Source: DASZCR01 sp035942915
Lineage (GTDB): Bacteria > Acidobacteriota > Blastocatellia > Pyrinomonadales > Pyrinomonadaceae
DNA: 46,865 bases
Assembly: GCA_035942915.1 (NCBI GenBank)
Contig: DASZCR010000183.1
Location: 1-46,865 of the forward strand
Direction: 5' to 3'
Part shown: positions 1 through 5,828 of the stretch, in pieces
Numbering within the stretch: the first letter of the stretch is position 1
How the letters are laid out: every line of letters begins with the position of its first letter
Notes under the pieces: model-generated
Told to the model about the DNA's origin: nothing
Database searches by the model: none
What the model saw: the letters and a program-made list of their open reading frames with translations, nothing else
Translations under genes and position numbers: made by a program

Positions 1-153
1 CTTTATGAATGCCGCTAGCCCCGGGCGCTTGACACTAGACAGGCGCAAGACACAATGGTCTTGTGACTCATCTCCCTCCACGCCGGCACAATCCACCTTG
101 ATACGCCGCAACAATCCCGCCAAGCGTTTCACATCTAGCCCTGCTGTTCCCAT
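1..153 (-). CDS. Partial integron cassette ORF, unknown function
   Basis: An open reading frame starts at the complement of 151-153 (ATG) and stays open to the window edge, giving at least 51 codons beginning MGTAGLDVKRLAGLLRR. A GAGAGG Shine-Dalgarno lies about 10 bases upstream. The frame reads away from the integrase, like most cassette genes here, and begins about 30 bases after the first attC core, the usual place for a cassette gene. I do not recognise the product, and the C-terminus lies outside the window. Being in frame, with a ribosome site and at the right place in a cassette, makes it more likely than the overlapping plus-strand frames. Confidence 0.5.
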   Translation of the reverse strand, partial: MGTAGLDVKRLAGLLRRIKVDCAGVEGDESQDHCVLRLSSVKRPGLAAFIK

Positions 154-182
154 CAACTTTTCACCTCTCCACAGAGGAAGCC

Positions 183-285
183 ATCTAACGCTGGAATTGA
201 GCCGCCGCGCGCACAACCAAACAAGCATTCAAGTTGACGAATGACATACAAGCTCATACGCGGTCGGCTCGAATGACTAGTTCGG
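183..285 (-). repeat. attC site 1 (degenerate, subtype i)
   Basis: The left core CTAACGC and the inner arms (GAGCCGCCGCGC and GCGGTCGGCTC) match the other subtype-i attC sites. The right core reads GTTCGG instead of GTTAGA, so this site is probably impaired as a recombination substrate. Confidence 0.7.
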
Positions 286-546
286 GGGCGCTGCGTTATT
301 GCCGCTCTCGCCGAACTCAACCACGCAATCACTTCTCCATCCGACTATTCAATGCTCTAGCTGACTCTCATCCTTACTCTACTGTCCATAGAAGGGAAGC
401 CTCAAGCCATGACGAGAGGCCAACCTGAGAGTGCACCTGTCAGGATAAGTTACACTCCTGCTTTGAGCTAGAGCAGCATTCAAGAGAGGCGAGAGCGGCT
501 TGCGTTAAGAATCAATCTTTCAACTCTTGAACTATTCAACGCGTCG
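286..546. other. ORF-less integron cassette D with four nested long-range stems
   Basis: About 260 bases between attC 1 and attC 2 hold no convincing gene on either strand. They contain perfectly nested inverted repeats: GCCGCTCTCGCC at 301-312 with 488-499 (12 bp); TGCTCTAGCT at 353-362 with 466-475 (10 bp); ACTCTCA at 364-370 with 426-432 (7 bp); GCCTC at 399-403 with 416-420 (5 bp). The altered attC cores themselves pair (GTTCGG 280-285 with CCGAAC 547-552). Nesting in the correct order is what a folded RNA or a single-stranded DNA element would show. A retron-like or riboregulatory RNA is possible, but no reverse transcriptase lies nearby. Function is unknown. Confidence 0.6.
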
Positions 547-647
547 CCGAACGCGCGAATCAGCCGCCGCGCACCCAACCTCGAAAAGTTCAAGTCTTGC
601 GCCTAAGGATAACGCTCATACGCGGTCGGCTGCATTGGCTAGTTAGA
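547..647 (-). repeat. attC site 2 (subtype i)
   Basis: The inner arms CAGCCGCCGCGC and GCGGTCGGCTG and right core GTTAGA are typical. The left core is altered to CCGAAC. The interior is almost identical to attC 6, with the same central sequence AAAGTTCAAGTCTTGCG, although the two sites are 1.6 kb apart and belong to different cassettes. Confidence 0.8.
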
Positions 648-705
648 CCGCCTCAGAGAAGCGGCTTGAAGCCTCCTACGCTAGCAAGACGCTTCTTTCA
701 GGCGC
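648..705. other. ORF-less mini-cassette A with long hairpin
   Basis: This 58-base cassette body is too short for a gene. Its ends pair as CGCCT (649-653) with AGGCG (700-704). A C654 x C699 mismatch follows, then an almost continuous stem centred on AGAAGCG (657-663) with CGCTTCT (690-696), closed by a 26-base loop. Mini-cassettes B and C have the same layout, including the C x C mismatch, but different stem sequences. Together with attC 2 it makes a cassette of about 160 bases. Confidence 0.7.
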
Positions 706-804
706 TCTAACGCGCGAATCAGCCGCCGCGCATTCAACTGAGCTAGAGACAAGCTGCCGATAAGAGAGAAGCTAACTCGCGGTCGGCTGCATTGGCTAGT
801 TAGA
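706..804 (-). repeat. attC site 3 (subtype i)
   Basis: Left core TCTAAC (706-711) and right core GTTAGA (799-804) are complementary, and the inner arms CAGCCGCCGCGC and GCGGTCGGCTG pair with the unpaired bases expected of an attC. It separates mini-cassettes A and B. Confidence 0.9.
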
Positions 805-863
805 CCGCCTCTAAGGAACAGCACGACACGCTCCTTAGTCTCGGGCTGTTCCTTTCAGGCGTG
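805..863. other. ORF-less mini-cassette B with long hairpin
   Basis: It has the same architecture as cassette A: CGCCT (806-810) with AGGCG (857-861), a C811 x C856 mismatch, then AAGGAACAG (813-821) with CTGTTCCTT (846-854), a 9-bp perfect stem with a 24-base loop. The stem sequence is unrelated to A or C, so base pairing and not sequence is conserved. An alternative hairpin, CTAAGGA (811-817) with TCCTTAG (832-838), uses part of the same 5' strand and excludes the main stem, so the element could switch between two folds. Confidence 0.7.
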
Positions 864-962
864 CCTAACGCCAGGCATCACCCGCCGCGACGAGACGTGA
901 TTAGCGGCAAGTTCTCGATGAGAGCCGCGCTATTCGCGGTCGGGTGCATGCCGTTGTTAGAT
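864..962 (-). repeat. attC site 4 (subtype ii)
   Basis: The left core CCTAACGCC is followed by the arm GGCATCACCCGCCGCG, and the right arm CGGTCGGGTGCATGCC runs into core GTTAGAT. This subtype recurs at attC 8 and 9 and at the two distant sites near 21.9 and 23.4 kb. Confidence 0.9.
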
Positions 963-1005
963 GCCGCCCTTGATTAGCGTAAGCTCGTTTAGATACCATA
1001 CCTCC

Positions 1006-1218
1006 ATGAAAGAGCCAATCATCACCGCGTCACCCGATGTTATGGGTGGAACCCCGGTATTCGCTAAGACCAGAGTGCCTGTCCAGACGCTGTTAGACTA
1101 CCTCAAAGCCGGGGAATCTATCGATGATTTTTTAGAAGGCTTCCCTACCGTGACCAAAGAACAGGTAATTGCATTTCTGGAAGAAGCGGAAGAACAAATC
1201 GTGAAGATGGTGGCCTAA
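1006..1218 (+). CDS. DUF433-family antitoxin (inverted cassette)
   Basis: The 70-residue protein is a typical DUF433 protein. The core segment around ASPDVMGGTPVFAKTRVPV with a helical C-terminus marks the family, which is usually the antitoxin partner of PIN-like DUF5615 proteins. I chose the ATG at 1006 because homology starts at MKEPII; the longer frame from 961 would begin inside attC 4. No Shine-Dalgarno is visible, so translation may be near-leaderless. The gene reads on the plus strand, opposite to the other cassette genes, so it should need its own promoter, as is known for toxin-antitoxin cassettes in large integrons. The toxin gene follows after one base. Confidence 0.85.
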   Translation: MKEPIITASPDVMGGTPVFAKTRVPVQTLLDYLKAGESIDDFLEGFPTVTKEQVIAFLEEAEEQIVKMVA

Positions 1219-1219
1219 G

Positions 1220-1540
1220 GTGAAGCTTCTTTTAGATGAATGTATCGACCGACGTTTAGCTAAAGATTTGGGAAACCACGATGTTAAGACAGTTCCGCAA
1301 ATGGGGTGGGCGGGCATAAAGAATGGCGCGTTGCTAACTCTCGCGGAAAATGAGTTCGATGTTTTCATTACAGTTGACCGCAACTTATCATTTCAGCAGA
1401 ACCTGCCCAAGTTCAACATTGCAGTTTTAGTTCTTCATGCTTCGTCAAATCGTTTAGCTGATTTAAAGCCGCTCGCTCCAAAGATACTCGCAACCCTGCC
1501 CATGATAATCAAAGGTGAAGCTGAACACATAGGCATCTAA
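1220..1540 (+). CDS. DUF5615 PIN-like toxin (inverted cassette)
   Basis: This 106-residue protein is of the DUF5615 type, PIN-like (VapC-related) presumed ribonucleases. Visible marks are the N-terminal MKLLLDECIDRRLAK with acidic residues D6 and E7, the central DVFITVDRNLSFQQN carrying further acidic and polar active-site candidates, and a short C-terminal helix. The GTG start at 1220 lies one base after the DUF433 stop, so the pair is translationally coupled. The stop codon overlaps the left core of attC 5, typical of tightly packed cassettes. The inferred role is a toxin of an addiction module that stabilises the array or acts in stress or phage response. Its target is not evident from sequence. 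Confidence 0.85.
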   Translation: MKLLLDECIDRRLAKDLGNHDVKTVPQMGWAGIKNGALLTLAENEFDVFITVDRNLSFQQNLPKFNIAVLVLHASSNRLADLKPLAPKILATLPMIIKGEAEHIGI

Positions 1541-1638
1541 CGCCCGAATTAACCGGGCGCGCATTCAATGTATCAAGCATCCAAGCTAACGGATGAAAGA
1601 CCGGCTGACTCGCGCTCCGGTTCAATGAGTTGTTAGGC
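1535..1638 (-). repeat. attC site 5 (subtype iii)
   Basis: Core ATCTAACGCC and arm GAATTAACCGGGCGCGC pair with CGCGCTCCGGTTCAATGAG and core GTTAGGC. This subtype is shared only with attC 7. Confidence 0.9.
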
Positions 1639-1672
1639 GACAGCCTTTGGCTTCCATGCAGACGTAATGTGT

Positions 1673-2107
1673 CTATTTACGCAGATTCAATATCCAAATA
1701 ATGACCCACGCAACAATAAATATGAAGTAGTAAAGTGGAAACACCAGGTTATTTTTCATTAACAACTTTCTGTTTTCAACCTCACTATAAGCGACAGATA
1801 AAAGCGCCATCCCATGTTCTGCTTCGATTTGCCTTGCCCGAAGCATTTCTCCGAACATATGCGCGGCAAGCCGTCGTTCGCTATTCAAACCCAAGAGAAG
1901 GACGAAGAATGCTATGGACGAAAGCAGAAAACTAGAAAAATCAAGGCTCAACAACTTGGAACCAATGATTGTTAGGATAGCAGCTTGAACGGTCGTCACG
2001 AATGCCATGTCTTGACGGCGTAAACCGCTAAAGTGTCGGAACAGCCCCAGAGCATTGGAATATTCTTCCTTTGCAACATCCCAATTTTTCGTGGCACTTG
2101 GTGTCAT
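1673..2107 (-). CDS. Cassette-encoded small membrane protein
   Basis: A 144-residue protein with three likely membrane segments: a pair at about residues 35-75 and one near the C-terminus (YYFIFIVAWVIIWIL). Between them is a charged helix (ERRLAAHMFGEMLRARQIEAE). A cytoplasmic N-terminal helix precedes the first segment. The layout loosely recalls SLATT-type two-helix membrane effectors seen in bacterial conflict systems, but I cannot assign it to that family from sequence alone. The ATG at 2107 has a strong GGGAGG ribosome site, and the reading direction matches the array. It is an ordinary single-gene cassette bounded by attC 5 and attC 6. Confidence 0.75.
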   Translation of the reverse strand: MTPSATKNWDVAKEEYSNALGLFRHFSGLRRQDMAFVTTVQAAILTIIGSKLLSLDFSSFLLSSIAFFVLLLGLNSERRLAAHMFGEMLRARQIEAEHGMALLSVAYSEVENRKLLMKNNLVFPLYYFIFIVAWVIIWILNLRK

Positions 2108-2157
2108 TACGACCTCCCGCTAGCTTCATTATTCAATGGCGAGATTTCATCGCGGCG

Positions 2158-2258
2158 CCTAACGCGCGAATCAGCCGCCGCGCATTCAATCTCGAAAAGT
2201 TCAAGTCTTGCGCCTAAGGATAACGCTCATACGCGGTCGGCTGCATTAGCTAGTTAGA
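2158..2258 (-). repeat. attC site 6 (subtype i)
   Basis: Cores CCTAACGCG and GTTAGA with arms CAGCCGCCGCGC and GCGGTCGGCTG. It differs from attC 2 at only a few positions, which points to recent duplication of an ORF-less cassette or exchange between them. Confidence 0.9.
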
Positions 2259-2322
2259 CCGCCTCAGTGTTGCGGCATGAACACTCAGCGCAGCTTGTCT
2301 TATGCCGCAACTATCAGGCGTG
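2259..2322. other. ORF-less mini-cassette C with long hairpin
   Basis: This is the third member of the mini-cassette family: CGCCT (2260-2264) with AGGCG (2316-2320), a C2265 x C2315 mismatch, then GTTGCGGCAT (2269-2278) with ATGCCGCAAC (2302-2311), a perfect 10-bp stem with a 23-base loop. As in B, the 5' strand has a competing partner: AGTGTT (2266-2271) can pair with AACACT (2280-2285). It lies between attC 6 and attC 7, on the leftward flank of the TIR cassette. Confidence 0.7.
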
Positions 2323-2422
2323 CCTAACGCTCGAATTAACCGGGCGCGCACGAACCGCAGCTGGCGGCAAGTTCTCGATGAAAATCAAGCTAACTCGCGC
2401 TCCGGTTGAATGAGTTGTTAGG
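2323..2422 (-). repeat. attC site 7 (subtype iii)
   Basis: Core CCTAACGCTC with arm GAATTAACCGGGCGCGC pairs with CGCGCTCCGGTTGAATGAG and core GTTAGG. It closes the TIR-TIR cassette; the stop codon of the downstream TIR gene lies within its right end. Confidence 0.9.
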
Positions 2423-2807
2423 TGGGGATGTTTCTCATTTTATCTTTAATTATATCGGCTAGTTGCTCCAACGATAGGTTCTTTGCATTCAAGAAGTTCA
2501 AGTGCTTTAGATGGGGCGGTATTATTGATTCATTATGAGATAGAAGAATAGGAAATATCGGCTTACCTTGGGCAGAAGCAGCTCCAACCTCAAAAGCTAC
2601 CCATTGTGAATTACGAGAATGCTCCGACATAAGGAATGCGACTGCTGAAGCCTTATTGAGAGCTTCTCCTGTAAGATCAAATAAATTTGTTCCCCACATA
2701 CGTTCTTCCTGATTTGTCCAAGTATCCACTCCTCGCTCTCTAAGTTTCTTTGACAAAGAGTCGGCGAATGCAGAGTCCCTAGAAGAATACGATAGAAAAA
2801 GCCGCAT
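2418..2807 (-). CDS. TIR-domain protein, second gene of TIR-TIR cassette
   Basis: This 129-residue protein consists of a single TIR domain. It opens with MRLFLSYSSRDSAFADSLSK (box 1, beta-A and alpha-A). The putative catalytic glutamate is E73 in the segment WVAFEVGAAS, the position used by NAD-degrading TIR proteins. There is no membrane segment or partner domain. The ATG at 2807 lies three bases after the first TIR gene stops, with AGGAGG about 12 bases upstream inside that gene, so the two are translationally coupled. Known bacterial TIR defence proteins degrade or rearrange NAD on phage infection, usually activated by a sensor. Here the only partner is another TIR protein. Function as a defence NADase is inferred. 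Confidence 0.88.
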   Translation of the reverse strand: MRLFLSYSSRDSAFADSLSKKLRERGVDTWTNQEERMWGTNLFDLTGEALNKASAVAFLMSEHSRNSQWVAFEVGAASAQGKPIFPILLSHNESIIPPHLKHLNFLNAKNLSLEQLADIIKDKMRNIPT

Positions 2808-2810
2808 AAA

Positions 2811-3230
2811 TTATTCAACCTCCTCTGTATTAAGGCGTTCTTTAAGTTCAGCAAAATACCTATCCAATTGATTTAGCGTAATTAGATTACTTTTCTTAAC
2901 CAATGCAGGAATAGAGCCTTCAGCGGATAAATCTTCCGGCTTAGTACCATGGAGCACAAAGATTATTCTTTTCTGAAGCCCCCATGCCGCGCCAATCTCC
3001 ATCCAGACATAAGGTCTTTTCAGTGACCATGGAGTAAACAGCACTAATAACTCTTCTGATTTCTGAAGCTCTTTCAAAATTATAGCTTCAAAATCATCGC
3101 CGACATCAATGTCACTATCATCAAGAAAAGTCGAAGCGCCAGCATTTCGAGCATGTGCTTCAATCTGTTTAGCTACCCAAGTATCTAAACCTGAGTGAGA
3201 TATGAAGATTTGATAATCCGTTGGTTTCAT
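2811..3230 (-). CDS. TIR-domain protein, first gene of TIR-TIR cassette
   Basis: This 139-residue protein consists of a single TIR domain. It begins MKPTDYQIFISHSGLDTWVA (box 1); a DSDIDVGDDFE loop follows; the likely catalytic glutamate is E78 in YVWMEIGAAWG. The C-terminal 30 residues form a charged helix (DRYFAELKERLNTEEVE) that could mediate pairing. It lies first in a two-gene cassette between attC 8 and attC 7, about 35 bases from the attC 8 core. It shares fold but little sequence with its neighbour, so the pair is not a recent tandem duplication. The gene is visibly AT-richer than the chromosomal genes to the right, consistent with acquisition from elsewhere. Confidence 0.88.
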   Translation of the reverse strand: MKPTDYQIFISHSGLDTWVAKQIEAHARNAGASTFLDDSDIDVGDDFEAIILKELQKSEELLVLFTPWSLKRPYVWMEIGAAWGLQKRIIFVLHGTKPEDLSAEGSIPALVKKSNLITLNQLDRYFAELKERLNTEEVE

Positions 3231-3264
3231 CCTAATACAGATTATATGTCATTCAAGTTAAGCA

Positions 3265-3365
3265 CCTAACGCCCGGCATCACCCGCCGCGACGAGACGCG
3301 ATTACAGCCAAGTCTAGCGATGAGAGGCAGGCTGATTCGCGGTCGGGTGCATGCCGTTGTTATGC
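3265..3365 (-). repeat. attC site 8 (subtype ii)
   Basis: Core CCTAACGCCC, arms GGCATCACCCGCCGCG and CGCGGTCGGGTGCATGCC, right core GTTATGC. The stop codon of the next cassette gene is inside the right core. Confidence 0.9.
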
Positions 3366-3758
3366 GTCTGTTGACTTGCCACTTTCATTTGAAGATTCTT
3401 CTTCTGTTGTTTCTTTCATCGCTCTAAGGTATAGGACGTAATCTGCTGTATGTTTTATCAATTGATTGACCCAAAAAGCTGTGAGTATCATTTGGAAAGT
3501 AATATTGAACACGACGAACCGTGTTATGGGTTCAGGTTCATAGACTAACCGATAAACTTGCCAGCTATTAACGGCGACCACAAGAAGGCTAAGAAAGATC
3601 ATCAGGGTATAGTAGTTGAATACCTTCCGTAGTTTTGCCTTATTCGCACTACTGATAGATAGATTCTTAATCCATGAGACAAGCCAAGTAACGATTTCCT
3701 TCGCCACAACGCTAATTACCGCTGTTACGATGATAGTGATTAATTGACTTCTATCCAA
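3360..3758 (-). CDS. Cassette-encoded small membrane protein
   Basis: This 132-residue protein has about three hydrophobic segments: residues 5-28, 50-68 (LMIFLSLLVVAVNSW) and 80-100. A polar, Glu/Ser-rich tail ends it (TTEEESSNESGKSTDA). No family is recognised. The start appears to be TTG at 3758, supported by a GAGGAG ribosome site 11 bases upstream; no ATG lies at a sensible place. The stop TAA overlaps the attC 8 core. It is an ordinary single-gene cassette in the expected orientation. Confidence 0.7.
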   Translation of the reverse strand: MDRSQLITIIVTAVISVVAKEIVTWLVSWIKNLSISSANKAKLRKVFNYYTLMIFLSLLVVAVNSWQVYRLVYEPEPITRFVVFNITFQMILTAFWVNQLIKHTADYVLYLRAMKETTEEESSNESGKSTDA

Positions 3759-3796
3759 AGCGCCTTATCTCCTCAAAGGATTCAACAACCCTGACG

Positions 3797-3898
3797 CATA
3801 ACGCCCGGCATCACCCGCCGCGCACTCAACGTGATGACGGCCAAGCCTTGCGGATGAAAGCAACGCTATTCGCGGTCGGGTGCATGCCGTTGTTAGAT
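3797..3898 (-). repeat. attC site 9 (subtype ii)
   Basis: Core CATAACGCCC, arms GGCATCACCCGCCGCGC and CGCGGTCGGGTGCATGCC, right core GTTAGAT. It is the attC closest to the integrase and belongs to the first cassette. Confidence 0.9.
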
Positions 3899-3915
3899 GG
3901 CGCGCTGGGTAAACA

Positions 3916-4383
3916 CTATTCTCGATCCCGATACTTCTCAAAGGCTAAAGCATGCTGCAAAGACGGCGCGTCTATTCGATAAATACTATCCTTCCTGAGC
4001 ACTATCATCGAGGTGACGGTCTTTTTCAGGACAGGGCTATTGAAGACGCCGACAATACGCTCAATACCCTGAGAACTATCCGCAAGCTTAACTCTCTCAC
4101 TAACCGAGACCACATTCAGCATTTCTCTTTCCAGAGCTATTCTGGCGTCTCCTTCGGATTCATAATGACTCTTACGCTCATAAACCATGACCCCGTCCGA
4201 GGATTTCCATTCCTGTGACCACGCCTCGCCCCAAGCTCCGCTCTTACCCTGCACGAACCCATCAGCAACCATCACCATCTCAAAACTTATAAAATGCTTC
4301 TTGTAGAACCACACAGAAGCTAAAGTAACGCCAATAGCGAATGTGAGGCAGGCGATAGTTAAGAAGATTACTTTACGATTCAT
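3916..4383 (-). CDS. Membrane-anchored protein of the first cassette
   Basis: The 155-residue protein starts MNRKVIFLTIACLTFAIG with one N-terminal membrane segment (about residues 5-27). A soluble, probably extracytoplasmic domain of about 125 residues follows, rich in short beta-type stretches. No family is recognised. The ATG at 4383 is preferred over the longer frame to 4443 because TTGGAGC lies about 6 bases upstream and the longer frame would run through the attI junction at 4415-4422. Being first after attI, it is the cassette most exposed to any integron promoter and probably the most recently inserted. Confidence 0.72.
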   Translation of the reverse strand: MNRKVIFLTIACLTFAIGVTLASVWFYKKHFISFEMVMVADGFVQGKSGAWGEAWSQEWKSSDGVMVYERKSHYESEGDARIALEREMLNVVSVSERVKLADSSQGIERIVGVFNSPVLKKTVTSMIVLRKDSIYRIDAPSLQHALAFEKYRDRE

Positions 4384-4654
4384 TTCTTGCTCCAACTGCC
4401 AGCGAGAACGAAGCCATCTAACGCTAAGTAGGCCGCGCGGCACGGTATTTTAGGTGGATGGACGATAATTGACACGTCATGCGGTGTAAGACAGTGATTC
4501 CGGATAATTACCGCGAGTGTCGGTCTAATCACGGATAGATTGGCTTTTACCGCGAGATTGATTCATAATCCGACAGTCCTCGCTACTATCCTACCGCCAG
4601 CTTCTACCTGTCCACCCGCCGGTGTTGCTCGCTTCGATTGAAGGAGCATGCGCT
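4384..4654. promoter_or_regulatory. attI-like leader between intI and the first cassette
   Basis: The junction core CATCTAACGC at 4415-4424 is where the first cassette joins the integron platform. Between it and intI there is no gene. A direct repeat TTACCGCGAG occurs at 4508-4517 and 4547-4556, similar in kind to the extra integrase-binding repeats of attI sites. TTGACA at 4469-4474 (plus strand) could be an intI -35 box, though I see no good -10. On the minus strand TAAAAT (complement of 4447-4452) could be the -10 of a cassette promoter; its -35 is poor. All promoter calls are tentative. Confidence 0.55.
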
Positions 4655-5629
4655 ATGTCTGTCTCTCAAGAGCCGAAGTTGTCGCTCCTCGCCCGCGTCC
4701 GTCACCACATCAGGCTGAGGCATTATAGCATCCGCACGGAGGAGGCTTATGTCTTACATATCAAGCGTTTTATCCTCTTTCACGGGAAGCGGCATCCCCG
4801 AGAGATGGGCGTCGAGGAGATTGGACGCTATCTGTCTCACTTGGCGACAGAGGGCAAAGTCTCTGCTTCCACACAGAATCAAGCACTTGCTGCGCTGCTG
4901 TTTCTGTATAAGGAGGTACTCGGAATAGACCTGCCGCTCGTGGAGGGAGTGGTACGCGCCAAGCAGCCCAAGCATGTGCCGACAGTGCTCACACGTGAAG
5001 AGGTCAGGCAGATACTGTCGCATCTATCGGGCAGGTCTCACCTGATGGCATCACTGCTCTATGGAGCTGGTCTGCGATTGATGGAATGCGTACGTCTGAG
5101 GGTGAAGGATGTAGATTTCGGATATCGACAGATTACAGTCAGAGACGGCAAAGGAGAGAAGGATAGACGAACGATTCTGCCGGCACCGCTCGTCGAGCCT
5201 TTGAAGCGTCAACTCAGGCGCATTAAGCTACAGCACGAGGAGGATTTACAGAGAGGCTATGGGAGCGTCTATCTGCCTTACGCGCTGGAACGTAAATACC
5301 CGAATGCGGCGCGTGAGTGGATTTGGCAGTGGGTCTTTCCTGCTAGCAAGCTGTCTACAGACCCACGCTCCGAGGAGAAAAGGCGACATCACATCTCGGA
5401 AGACAGATTACAAGCGGAGGTCAAGTCGGCCATTAAAAGGGCCGGTATTATGAAGAAGGCGGGCTGTCACACGCTCCGGCACAGCTTCGCCACACACCTC
5501 TTAGAAGCTGGCTACGATATTCGCACTATCCAGGAACTACTTGGACACGCCGATGTGTCGACGACGATGATTTACACACACGTACTCAATAAAGGTGGCA
5601 AGGGAGTCAAAAGCCCGCTTGAGTTGTGA
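4655..5629 (+). CDS. intI: Integron integrase (tyrosine recombinase)
   Basis: The 324-residue tyrosine recombinase has an N-terminal SAM-like core-binding domain (residues 10-95) and a catalytic domain from about 115. The catalytic set is complete: R141 in YGAGLRLME, H272 and R275 in HTLRHSFATHLLE, H298 in LLGHADVSTT and nucleophile Y307 in MIYTHV. The segment around residues 205-225 (LERKYPNAAREWIWQWVFPA) is the insert that separates IntI from XerC/XerD and allows recognition of folded attC. The ATG at 4655 follows AAGGAG with 8 bases spacing; the longer frame from 4622 lacks this. It is divergent from the cassette array, as in all integrons. The gene looks intact, so the platform may be active. 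Confidence 0.95.
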   Translation: MSVSQEPKLSLLARVRHHIRLRHYSIRTEEAYVLHIKRFILFHGKRHPREMGVEEIGRYLSHLATEGKVSASTQNQALAALLFLYKEVLGIDLPLVEGVVRAKQPKHVPTVLTREEVRQILSHLSGRSHLMASLLYGAGLRLMECVRLRVKDVDFGYRQITVRDGKGEKDRRTILPAPLVEPLKRQLRRIKLQHEEDLQRGYGSVYLPYALERKYPNAAREWIWQWVFPASKLSTDPRSEEKRRHHISEDRLQAEVKSAIKRAGIMKKAGCHTLRHSFATHLLEAGYDIRTIQELLGHADVSTTMIYTHVLNKGGKGVKSPLEL

Positions 5630-5757
5630 GACAGAAGACTACTTATCACCTTCACTTGCCTTGCTCAGTTTCAAGGTGAAGGGTTCGCAAAGTTAGTTGT
5701 ATATCCGTTGTATTATAGTAGAAATAGGGGAGAGAAGAGCTCTAAAGCCGTCCTTGT

Positions 5758-5799
5758 CCGCACGTGCTCGAAAAAGGAGGAGAGCACGCACGGTTGCGG
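5758..5799. other. Hairpin with a Shine-Dalgarno-like sequence in its loop
   Basis: CCGCACGTGCTC (5758-5769) pairs with GAGCACG (5782-5788) and, after a 6-base bulge, TGCGG (5795-5799). The 12-base loop is GAAAAAGGAGGA, a full ribosome-binding sequence. The ATG of the broken ATPase reading frame lies 30 bases beyond the stem. It could be a translation control element or part of a decayed mobile element. Confidence 0.35.
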
Positions 5800-5828
5800 A
5801 AGCATTCACGACGCACGGTGTCGCCTTA

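Noticed and set aside
234..428. Plus-strand 64-codon frame in ORF-less cassette D
   Set aside because: No ribosome site or family resemblance, and it runs across the degenerate attC. Nested stems explain the region better.
183..3898. CRISPR array
   Set aside because: The repeats are about 100 bases, imperfect, with inverted-repeat arms and gene-length spacers. These are attC sites, not CRISPR repeats, and no cas gene is present.
5740..5805. Group II intron domain V
   Set aside because: The ending CACGCACGGTT resembles domain V, but the 5' strand, the AGC triad and the overall 34-base geometry do not fit, and no intron reverse transcriptase is nearby.
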